DNA of 41,568 nt. Source: Caryophanon latum (lineage in GTDB: Bacteria; Bacillota; Bacilli; Bacillales_A; Planococcaceae). Where the stretch lies: NCBI RefSeq assembly GCF_001700325.1, contig NZ_MATO01000058.1:1-41568 (forward strand), written 5' to 3'. The notes beneath the pieces are model-generated. The model saw nothing but the letters and a program-made list of their open reading frames with translations. It was not told where the DNA came from and did not search any database. The position numbers and the translations under genes were made by a program. Shown one piece after another: positions 17,601-23,689 of this stretch. Position 1 is the stretch's first letter, and the number at the start of each line of letters is the position of its first letter.

Positions 17601-17918
17601 GTAGTAGCTATGCGTCACCGGCACATCGGCAAAATTCGGATTCGGCCCTGTGTATGTATTTTCCGGCTTAATGAGCCCAAGCACACCTGCGATAATTTTC
17701 GCCGCTTGCCCACGCGTTACAGACGCATTTGGCTTATACGTACCATCTGGATAACCACTAATCACTTTCTCGTTATACAGCGCCATAATATTATCATAAT
17801 GCGTTTGCGTTTTCGGCACATCTGAAAATACTGTGTCCGCCGCATTCGCTACACCTGGCATCACGATCGGAGGTGTTACTAACGTCGCCGCCACCGCAGC
17901 CTTTAAAATTTTTTGCAT
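11700..17918 (-). CDS. Giant SLH surface protein with nine Ig-like repeats
   Basis: This 2072-residue protein has a signal peptide (MQKILKAAVAATLVTPP..., ending VANA). Three SLH domains follow in residues about 30-205 (VTRGQAAKII, LRRGQMAKII, VTRGQLASFV). Residues about 220-480 look like a beta-helix or stacked-strand region (ITIDGDVVINGV, VSAFSLYGDIEMLEAR, ITTFNYRGKGIAKLSLRG). Residues about 515-1170 hold nine tandem Ig-like units of the Big_3 kind, for example FYQGEALDLTEFVVQGVYAD and VYREGEELDLTGLKVIGTYE, each about 65-75 residues and ending in an FxVxV strand. The last 900 residues are a mosaic of beta-rich segments I cannot name. The ATG at 17936 overlaps the ribosome site TGGGAGGA, so the ATG at 17918, seven bases after it, is the start. 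The protein is probably a long wall-anchored adhesin or accessory S-layer component (inference from architecture). Confidence 0.87.
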   Translation of the reverse strand: MQKILKAAVAATLVTPPIVMPGVANAADTVFSDVPKTQTHYDNIMALYNEKVISGYPDGTYKPNASVTRGQAAKIIAGVLGLIKPENTYTGPNPNFADVPVTHSYYKYIAVLAQAGIINGYPDGTYKPNNTLRRGQMAKIIYNGFNLDKFPDVALPFTDIKEGNQYYDQIKSLYALGVTVGKTATMYSESEAVTRGQLASFVMRARHVEDRAMEVKVQNLMNGRLVTDKGTYTIGASLRGILSMDNVRALTGADLQVYVTNNVIVGVQSIELNARGNESSPIVFDGGEEVFHGNLAIKSEYTEVNNITIDGDVVINGVNSGANRTAKFVKFSNTSVAGTTTVKDQFDGTNNTTSPATAEDEIEVTVSNSELGVVSIARDFTTFVTDTPMRYVSVADDVSAFSLYGDIEMLEARGGDVEVKGTGTITTFNYRGKGIAKLSLRGRVGNFNVTSEDARIFVGEHAQVDILAKNYKRELVDILMNMDEAETRIYYVTDYGKENNGMESLEDLLVYTTRTNKLFYQGEALDLTEFVVQGVYADGSLKRQHIKSSNITGYNPNLIGDQTIKITVDGISKEMKVTVLELKSIKIVTNPTKTMYRIGDSFSTSGIVVEGTYADGTVRRETITDADASGFNLTRPGSQAITIRKQNRTAAYVIQVVAQHQPLVSALKITRPPTTTTYYQGESLLLNGMVVTGIYEDGSERVERVNMANITGYDPMRAGKQSVTVSLNGHMATFDVDVIEMTDLILRRPPIQKEYQVYEGLNTAGMELIARYADGREMDVKLNEAKITGFSSARPGSRSVRITYNGRAISFNVTIMNIDRIAVSKLPDKLAYFPGEELDLTGMELQAQYSDQSTRIFPGDLATVSGFNPNLVGEQVLTVTYDNKSSQFKVKVLPLLSIHVEQPPVKVVYREGEELDLTGLKVIGTYEGNRTREEQITKSMISGFDSSAHGTQQKVTITLNNLETTFDVTISKSPLALKELIIDKLPERIRYRTGIPFSIEGLELTGLYNDNTSKPVPLDDPNIKLSTIDTSKPGRQTFKIEYGDVIAEFEVEVYDVALDGLTVSTTKSTYSKGESFIPGTLTVKANFADGDETLKEGDYEVTGFDPMKVGEQTLTISYRDKTTTLKVRVNENNVRDFTVEPEMVFVTRGGQVDVTKLKLNVTLDNALNEQITVMGTPEEVEITSFDNSKLGAYTVNVSYRGKYAPLKVYVVDEQTIVSIDKVELWWDKNGTHTKYPYSVVSKDDVDANNVYFKVLQATNGAGKIITDEATLNNIKISTVNFANRITGQADTTSAQVNAATGRLTIASAADLDVQFTYNVDGVPLDNPYTYALNMVSQRQATSSELTSGSAIATTNSSNITPLARTISFDVLDQVGERFDLPMSAPFYTLTKEGATEAATASAVSSYASGAGTILTNLNDAGTYTLRLYTAANKAKKLGEFPLAVKQITVPAEADAYEYKVSFNTSKEVLDVANYEWANGYGAAPTKTDALTIRAQAFVDDVEVAMPTGATVKLKNGTAMKLSGNTVTASNDVKPMVDSVVVMVGTREMAASPSIRLLNTLPKYDAFTATERVDIFKYFTSANAALMDKLRNGETLSDADKVIMTSLVGKALRDVWNVKNEDAMQAIKEITVVPTPTSSSADGSQKTTAVNVLVHKQFTENGTEKYVTVNGEYIEAWMNKAASTLQKTDRTPAQFTVMLDDMRVDEVPASTLTLTKAVQKTVTTTPKITIDGSTTVGQPTTTQPPIELSPILAKQTFDSSKSSDTTYKNRTELEQRLSAFSDIFNIEITSNAIRFTLKEGLSLTKEETAESDSATVKTREDISYRIITNMRTYTLSLTATSIDIPLAEFFTAYKKPSTLVLDGQVYKFSTKAGPADVEKLEEVPAFSSMTALSAMINEKFTGKYRAEALNDQLKIFTAVTGEIANDNLNGALKVNDLPVATTPTPDPATQFKTPWTLGQNESFVGNLTLTFSQAVELPLDNFLPVEDFIVNYTVEGTPQQLKIAAADVNERVVVNGTTVTVKLDHLPNAAHFSNPNMTIIMDDISGLKAVKGYYEKDVKRIYEEATVTVTPTP

Positions 17919-17948
17919 AAATAAATCCTCCCACATAAAATCATCGTG

Positions 17949-18024
17949 CTTTTAATATCGGCTTTTCGAACGTGAAATGGAGCTTTTCCTTCAAAAGAGG
18001 GCGATGAATTCCGATAATTAAAAG
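17949..18024. promoter_or_regulatory. Inverted repeat in the divergent gap between two surface-protein genes
   Basis: CTTTTAATATCGG (17949-17961) is the inverse of CCGATAATTAAAAG (18011-18024) apart from one extra base. Inside lies a small hairpin, CTTTT-CCTTC-AAAAG (17983-17997). The arrangement sits midway between the divergent starts at 17918 and 18075. It could be an operator for both or a structured leader; no known regulator site is recognised. Confidence 0.35.
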
Positions 18025-18074
18025 GACATACGCAAAAAATAAATACAAAGCTCTATGAGAAAGGAAGATTTTTC

Positions 18075-19517
18075 ATGAAACGATTGTTACTCGCTTCTAC
18101 ATTAACGGCAAGTCTATTTTTTGCCCCAACGACGACCGACGCATCTATTTTAAAAGACGATAACGTATTAACGATTTCGCCAAATCATACATTTACGATT
18201 ACATTTAGCGACGACGTAAAGAAAAACGAAGCACTCATTGAAGAAATTACGATTTTAACAACTGCTTCACCCGTTACATTTACGCCAGCTATTTCAGGTA
18301 ACACGATGACGCTTGATCCAACAAAAGACTTGGAACAAAACGAAGCTTACACAGTTGAAGTAAAGCTAAAAAATGAAAAGCCAAAAAAGCAAATGTTCTT
18401 CACGACATCAACAGTGAAAACACCAATCACGACGTTCATTGAGCAATACCCGCAATACAAAGACGCGACAATCATTACGACGATGCAGGAGCAATCAGAA
18501 GAGCATGCGTATTTACTATCAATCGGTGAGCAGCCGAGCAGCGCGCTCGCAAAAGCAGTGAAGGACATTCCAGCAAACATCAATTCATTAAAAACGCTCA
18601 TTCAGCAAATCGACAACACAATAAAAAACGCTGAAGCCATTTCCAAATCGGCAACAGCGAACGAAGAATATGTCGAAATGCAGCTCGACACATTGCGCGA
18701 CATGGCATCTACACATATTACGGACGCACCGTCATTACACGCATTAACGAAAACGAACAGCGCGCGCGAAAACATCATCTCGCTCATGCACGCAACACAA
18801 AAAGCAAGCGACATCGGGCTCGATTTAATTACAGCGCTTGAAGATTTAAACAGCGCCATTTCAGACATTTATCTCGTAGCGCCATCATCACAGCCAAATA
18901 TGCATTACGTCAACAGCTTACAAACGAGTTTCCAGCAAAACTTAAGCAATGTCGCAGTATCAGAAAGCACAATTACGAAGCAAATCGATGCGATCGACGC
19001 ATTGCTCGAAAACGCGACTGACTACACGTACTTACTCGATGAAGTGAGCGTATTCGTCCAAGACGTTCAGCTCGTGCAGCAACAATTCGATTCATGGAAA
19101 AACGCAACAGACATTCCAAACGTTATCGCAACGTATCCGACCTTGCAGCAAATGTTACTTAACGTAAACAACATAATCGCAACGACGTCCAACATCGACA
19201 CGATCGAGCAAACATTAAGCATAGCAACCGACACAGTCGAAAACATTAAAATCAACATTCCAGAATACATCGATGCATATTTAGAAAGCAAAGTCGAATA
19301 CTTACTAACAGCACTCGAACAAGCCGAAGAAGCCGCTGACGCAAAAGAACTCGACTACATTTACACAGATCAATACATCGACGCAGACGAAGCGGTACGC
19401 AACGTCGAAGTCGCATACAGCTTCTACGACGAGACGATGACGTACGACAAACTACAAGCCGACTTCAAAGACGCACATGATAAAATTCATGCGCTGAAGA
19501 TCGCGTTAGAAATATAA
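18075..19517 (+). CDS. Secreted protein with N-terminal Ig-like domain and long helical region
   Basis: This 480-residue protein has a signal peptide of about 23 residues (MKRLLLASTLTASLFFAP). An SbsA/Big_5-like Ig domain follows at residues about 27-115 (HTFTITFSDDVKKNEALIEE ... YTVEVKLKN), the kind that occurs in S-layer proteins. Residues about 125-480 are rich in A, E, D, T, N and Q and strongly helical, with repeated short motifs such as IQQIDNTIKNAEAI and ITKQIDAIDALLENA. No SLH domain, sortase signal or transmembrane tail is seen. AAGGAAG precedes the ATG. It is transcribed away from the giant SLH gene across a 156-bp gap that contains an inverted repeat. Its function is unknown; an accessory role at the surface layer is an inference from domain and place. 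Confidence 0.78.
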   Translation: MKRLLLASTLTASLFFAPTTTDASILKDDNVLTISPNHTFTITFSDDVKKNEALIEEITILTTASPVTFTPAISGNTMTLDPTKDLEQNEAYTVEVKLKNEKPKKQMFFTTSTVKTPITTFIEQYPQYKDATIITTMQEQSEEHAYLLSIGEQPSSALAKAVKDIPANINSLKTLIQQIDNTIKNAEAISKSATANEEYVEMQLDTLRDMASTHITDAPSLHALTKTNSARENIISLMHATQKASDIGLDLITALEDLNSAISDIYLVAPSSQPNMHYVNSLQTSFQQNLSNVAVSESTITKQIDAIDALLENATDYTYLLDEVSVFVQDVQLVQQQFDSWKNATDIPNVIATYPTLQQMLLNVNNIIATTSNIDTIEQTLSIATDTVENIKINIPEYIDAYLESKVEYLLTALEQAEEAADAKELDYIYTDQYIDADEAVRNVEVAYSFYDETMTYDKLQADFKDAHDKIHALKIALEI

Positions 19518-19556
19518 AAAAAGAGGCAAGCGCAAAAATATCCGCGCTTGCCTCTT
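19516..19556 (-). terminator. Bidirectional terminator closing the polysaccharide locus
   Basis: A perfect 13-bp stem, AAGAGGCAAGCGC (19521-19533) with GCGCTTGCCTCTT (19544-19556), has a ten-base loop. On the minus strand seven T follow, making it a strong end for the long transcript that finishes with the gene at 19565. It also lies right after the stop of the plus-strand gene at 19517, although the T run on that side is poor. Confidence 0.9.
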
Positions 19557-19564
19557 CAATATTT

Positions 19565-20614
19565 CTATGGAGCTTCATATGAACTAACTTGTTTTAAAAA
19601 TTCTTTATTAATTGCCTCTACATTATCTGAATTTATAACATTTTCATTGTTAAAAATTCTTTCCATCATTTCTTTATTAATCTCAGGTTTATAATGTGAT
19701 ACATCCTTGTAATTATCTAAGTTATGCGTCCATTCTTTTTCAATAGAAAAATCAAATAAATTTACATTAGATAAATGTCCTAGTTCTTCCACTAAAGCTA
19801 AACGAATCTCATTAATCATTTCGTTTGAATTTTCATTCATTCGATTTGCATATGAATAATATAAAATTGAGGGTGCAGTTAAAAATAGATTAAACTCAAC
19901 ATTTGGATTAGCCCGAATTATTGGCTTTATATAATCCACAATCGTTTTTGTAGGGCTCATATTAAAAGTTTTTGTATCATTTATTTCTTTAATAACCTTA
20001 CTGTAATCTTCTAAAACTACAGTTTCATTAAAGTCATAAAAGTCATAAAAATCTCCCCAATAAGCGTACTTTTCTAAATCAGTAATACCTCCTTGAAAAT
20101 AAGGTATTATATTATGATTGTAATTATATAATTTAATAGCATCATTTAATGTTTTTAGAGATATTAAATATTTATAATCATTCCATCTGTTACCATCCAA
20201 TAAGTAACTTGATATTTCAGACTTATCATAGTTATAGTCATCAATATTAAATTTAAAAAAGTCTAATCCCCAAAATACAGTTTCAATTTCTTTCTCAGAA
20301 CCCAAAGCTTTATTAGCGATTTCATACTGTTCTCTTAAAGAGGCTCCAGCCATCGATAGTTTAATAACATTCGTATCGAATAATTCATTTATTTGATTTA
20401 TATCGAAATTTTCTGTCATAGATGTTCCTAATATTATAGATTCATAGTCCAAATTTTCACTTAAGCCTGGAAGTACGACACGCTGATTATTTATATACGC
20501 TTTAGGATCTTTATACTGTGCGTACGGATCGATCGTATAATTTACAATCGCTACTATAAGTAAAAGCAAACCTGTAGCTATTACTACCCATGAAGTCCAA
20601 ATTTTATGTTTCAT
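19565..20614 (-). CDS. SGNH/AlgJ-like O-acetylation partner protein
   Basis: This 349-residue protein has one N-terminal membrane segment (residues about 9-27), so the bulk faces outward. It has the block-I signature of SGNH/GDSL esterase folds (IILGTSMTENF, Ser65) and a C-terminal D-x-x-H (Asp304, His307), which together would form a Ser-His-Asp triad. Proteins of this layout (AlgJ/AlgX, DltD-like) work with MBOAT membrane acyltransferases, passing an acetyl group to an exported polymer. Here the MBOAT gene lies immediately upstream with a 58-bp gap, which supports the pairing. The polymer modified is unknown; the neighbouring glycan locus is the obvious candidate. A GAGAGGGAAAGG ribosome site precedes the ATG. 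It is the last gene before the terminator. Confidence 0.75.
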   Translation of the reverse strand: MKHKIWTSWVVIATGLLLLIVAIVNYTIDPYAQYKDPKAYINNQRVVLPGLSENLDYESIILGTSMTENFDINQINELFDTNVIKLSMAGASLREQYEIANKALGSEKEIETVFWGLDFFKFNIDDYNYDKSEISSYLLDGNRWNDYKYLISLKTLNDAIKLYNYNHNIIPYFQGGITDLEKYAYWGDFYDFYDFNETVVLEDYSKVIKEINDTKTFNMSPTKTIVDYIKPIIRANPNVEFNLFLTAPSILYYSYANRMNENSNEMINEIRLALVEELGHLSNVNLFDFSIEKEWTHNLDNYKDVSHYKPEINKEMMERIFNNENVINSDNVEAINKEFLKQVSSYEAP

Positions 20615-20672
20615 TTACCTTTCCCTCTCCTCAAAATTTATCTTAAATTTAAAGATACTAAATTCAAAATGC

Positions 20673-22127
20673 CTAGAAATTAAAATATAAAAATTCTGAG
20701 ACATTTGATAAATTCAAAATTCCATATGTAAGTATCACAATGATAAATAAGGAGTACAAAGGTGTTGGATTGAACTCTTTCATCATCTGTATAGAATTTT
20801 TGAGTTTCGTACACACATATAGTGAAACCATAATAAGAAGAGATACTTGGATTACTTCAATATTTGAGAGATAAAAATTATTAAACTGTATGTTATAGTC
20901 ACTTAATATAGCTGCCTTACTTTCAAAGAATTTCGGTAACGATATACCATTGAGACCCAGCATCGATTTTAAAACCTCAATTGCTTGCCCCCAAGACTCT
21001 GCTCTAAAAAACACCCAAGCAATATTCACAAAGTTAAATGTAATAAACCAAGCGACAAACTTATTCATTTTGTACCCAGCCATCTTCCAATATCTACAAA
21101 TCATAGATGCTACACCGTGCAAGAATCCCCAAAAGATAAACGTCCATCCAGCTCCATGCCAAAAACCACTAATCATGAAAATAATGAAAATATTAATATA
21201 TGTACGACGCTTGCCTTTACGATTGCCTCCTAAAGGAACATAAATATAATGTGTTAAAAAACGTCCTAGCGTCATATGCCATCTACGCCAGAAATCTTGA
21301 ATATCGAGTGCTTTATACGGCGAATTAAAGTTTTGTAATAAATTAATGTTGAATAATAAAGCTATACCTATAGCCATATCACAGTATCCACTAAAATCAA
21401 AGTATAACTGCATCGTATATGATAACGATGTAATCCAACCCTCTATTAATGTCAACTTACTGGAGTTTTCAAAACCATTTGTTGCCCATACTGCAAATGT
21501 ATCTGCAATAGCCACCTTCTTAAATAAACCTACTGCAAATATAAAAACTCCCGCTGAAATATTTGACCAATTAATCTTTTTTGTTTCTTCGCTTTCAAAT
21601 TGAGGAATAATTTCATTATGATATACGATTGGTCCTGCAATTAGTTTTGGAAAGAAAGTCACAAACATAGAATAATCTAGTAGTGTATAGTGTTTGGTTT
21701 CACCTCTATAACTATCCACCAAATAACTAATTTGTTCAAAAGTAAAAAAGCTTATAGCTAATGGCAAAGCAAGATGCAATAAAGCCATGTTAGTACTTAA
21801 TGCTGTATTGATCGTATCAATGAAGAAATCTGTATATTTATAGTATCCAAGAAAAATAACGTTTAATACTATACCTACAGTGAGTAGAAGCTTTTTATTA
21901 AATCTCAAATTTTCTTTACCTAAAAGATTACCAATAAAAAAGTTGATGAACAAAGAGCCTAATATTAGCGGTAAATAAGCTACGTTCCACCAACTATAAA
22001 AAAATAAAGATACTATCACAAGCCAGATTTTTGAACAAGTATATAATTTATTGGCCGTTTGTAAGAAATATATGATAAATGCTATTGGTAAGAAAATGAA
22101 TATAAATTCAAATGAATTAAATAACAT
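20673..22127 (-). CDS. MBOAT-family O-acyltransferase (AlgI-like)
   Basis: This 484-residue protein with ten or more membrane segments belongs to the AlgI/DltB/PatA group, which moves acetyl groups across the membrane onto surface polymers. Diagnostic stretches are LYFDFSGYCDMAIGIALLF, FWRRWHMTLGRFL and ISGFWHGAGWTFIFWG; the histidines in the last two (His284 and His324 in this numbering) are the conserved MBOAT pair. GAGG lies six bases before the ATG at 22127, and the resulting N-terminus MLFNSFEFIFIFLP is typical for the family, so the longer ATG at 22139 is rejected. The SGNH-like partner follows. The gene's own upstream DNA is broken up by a decayed MITE and the IS4 element, so read-through from the locus is probably lost and its promoter is unclear. 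Confidence 0.92.
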   Translation of the reverse strand: MLFNSFEFIFIFLPIAFIIYFLQTANKLYTCSKIWLVIVSLFFYSWWNVAYLPLILGSLFINFFIGNLLGKENLRFNKKLLLTVGIVLNVIFLGYYKYTDFFIDTINTALSTNMALLHLALPLAISFFTFEQISYLVDSYRGETKHYTLLDYSMFVTFFPKLIAGPIVYHNEIIPQFESEETKKINWSNISAGVFIFAVGLFKKVAIADTFAVWATNGFENSSKLTLIEGWITSLSYTMQLYFDFSGYCDMAIGIALLFNINLLQNFNSPYKALDIQDFWRRWHMTLGRFLTHYIYVPLGGNRKGKRRTYINIFIIFMISGFWHGAGWTFIFWGFLHGVASMICRYWKMAGYKMNKFVAWFITFNFVNIAWVFFRAESWGQAIEVLKSMLGLNGISLPKFFESKAAILSDYNIQFNNFYLSNIEVIQVSLLIMVSLYVCTKLKNSIQMMKEFNPTPLYSLFIIVILTYGILNLSNVSEFLYFNF

Positions 22128-22166
22128 ACTTAACCTCATTCTAAAGATTTTAATTTTTTAAATACT

Positions 22167-22372
22167 AAGTCAAGTTGATTGGCAAACAAGTATTGCGGCT
22201 CGCTTTCCTGGGCTCGACTCATTCCTCCGTCGCGCTTTACGGGTTCATCGGGCGAGAGCTATTCCACAATGAATCTCGCCGCCGCAATCTGCCGTGATTG
22301 TATAGCAATGATTCTCGTTTTGCTCTAAAAGAAACGATTCAGCTACAAAAAGATTGCTAATCAATAGACCTA
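22167..22372. repeat. Decayed copy of the IS4-linked MITE
   Basis: The left end AGTTGATTGGC (22173-22183) and the inverse right end GCTAATCAATA (22356-22366) match the family ends with one or two changes each. The core (TATTGCGGCTCGCTTTCCTG and onward) clearly matches the intact copy at 9592-9826. No clean 9-bp duplication remains; only CTAAGT is shared by the two flanks (22165-22170 and 22370-22375). It lies 48 bp from the target duplication of the intact IS4 element. Confidence 0.8.
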
Positions 22373-22428
22373 AGTATCTAAATATAGCTGTTACGAAAAT
22401 AATTATAGTTAAAAATATTTTTTATTAT

Positions 22429-23684
22429 CACGCCTGTTGATTAGCTAATTTTTACCGTAAAAAACTAATAAAAAAGAGAGATTCCATGTAAAATGTAAGT
22501 TACCACACAAACTTTTTACGAGGAGGAATCTCTCATGGCTAAGAATACCACGATTTTCACACTACTTCAAAACTTTATTTCACAGGAAGAACTCGCGGGT
22601 ATTCTTACCGAATTCGGCTTTGAAGATACGGCTCGTAAATGCGATGTCCCTACGCTTTTACGTTATTTAGTGGGGGCTGCGACGTTTGAATGGAAAAGCT
22701 TGCGTCACGCCGCGGATGTTGCACCAGCGCAGGGCTTACAACCCGTTGACTATTCGACACTTTCGAAACGTTTAGGTGAATTGAATTATCAGATTGTCAA
22801 ACGTATTTTGGAGGTGATTGTCGGTCGTCTCAACCGAGCGACACGCCGCAAATTAAAGGTAAAAAAAGACATACTGGCGATGGATTCGACAACGATTACC
22901 GTTGGGAAAAATCGCTTACCCTGGGCGCTTTATCACGGTGAACGCTCAGGTATTAAACTACACGTTAGCTTCACGAATACAACAGGGATGCCACTTCAAG
23001 TCGTGGAAACAACGGGTTTACGACATGATGGGCCAATAGGTGAACAATTGGAGGACAAGCGCTTTATCCTGGTGGCAGACCGCGCGTATTTTGCGCTGGA
23101 TAAAGTGGATTGTTATGCGCAAACAGGGCAAGATTTTGTGATTCGTTTAAAGGAAAATATCCAATTAAACCGAAAAAAATCGTTGAAACGAACGATGCTA
23201 AACGATTCGAACATTCTCGCAGATTTTACGTGTACACTTGGAACTGCGCAAAAACAAACCAAAAAGCGTCATCGTGTCGTGGAATTTATTGACTATGAAG
23301 GCGCACTTGTACGTGTTGTGACCAATCTTCGTCACGTAACCGCAGAAGACATCGCGACGATGTACAAAGAACGTTGGGCGATTGAATCGTTTTTTCGCTG
23401 GATCAAACAAAATTTAAATGTACCTGTGCTATTTGGCACGACACCCAACGCCGTATTTAGCCAACTGTTCGCAGCACTAATCGCGTATGTGCTACTAAAG
23501 TTTTTACACGCACGTATCAATCGAAAATCAGACGTAAAATCCCTGTCATTCGCAGGATTTACACGCCTGTTTCTTTGGCATGCGCTCGATCAACAATGGC
23601 AAACGTATGTGGAAGAAATTCTGACCTCAGCTCGATTCATTTATCAAGAAAGTGATACGTAAATTTCGCTAATCAACACGTGTG
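22429..23684 (+). mobile_element. Intact IS4-family insertion sequence, 1256 bp
   Basis: The terminal inverted repeats are CACGCCTGTTGATTAGC (left) and the inverse of CACACGTGTTGATTAGC (right), matching in 15 of 17 positions. A perfect 9-bp direct repeat, TTTTATTAT, flanks it (22420-22428 and 23685-23693). It holds a single uninterrupted transposase gene. The insertion fell right at the stop codon of the flippase gene to the right: the TAA at 23690-23692 lies within the duplication and is preserved. All signs indicate a recent, potentially active copy. Confidence 0.95.
22535..23662 (+). CDS. IS4-family DDE transposase
   Basis: This 375-residue transposase has an intact catalytic triad: Asp117 (AMDSTTI), Asp182 (LVADRAYF) and Glu284. 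The last sits in the IS4 signature Y-(2)-R-(3)-E-(6)-K as Y277, R280, E284, K291 (YKERWAIESFFRWIK). An N-terminal helical DNA-binding region (residues about 1-95) precedes the catalytic core. GAGGAGGAATC lies upstream of the ATG. It cuts and pastes the flanking element and, from the shared ends, probably the short elements elsewhere in the window. It reads against the surrounding polysaccharide genes. Confidence 0.95.
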   Translation: MAKNTTIFTLLQNFISQEELAGILTEFGFEDTARKCDVPTLLRYLVGAATFEWKSLRHAADVAPAQGLQPVDYSTLSKRLGELNYQIVKRILEVIVGRLNRATRRKLKVKKDILAMDSTTITVGKNRLPWALYHGERSGIKLHVSFTNTTGMPLQVVETTGLRHDGPIGEQLEDKRFILVADRAYFALDKVDCYAQTGQDFVIRLKENIQLNRKKSLKRTMLNDSNILADFTCTLGTAQKQTKKRHRVVEFIDYEGALVRVVTNLRHVTAEDIATMYKERWAIESFFRWIKQNLNVPVLFGTTPNAVFSQLFAALIAYVLLKFLHARINRKSDVKSLSFAGFTRLFLWHALDQQWQTYVEEILTSARFIYQESDT

Positions 23685-23689
23685 TTTTA

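Noticed and set aside
22429-22534. IS4 element as a driver of outward transcription into the MBOAT gene
   Set aside because: GATAAT occurs at the junction here too, but the -35 position reads AAAATT and a decayed MITE lies in between, so I see no convincing outward promoter.
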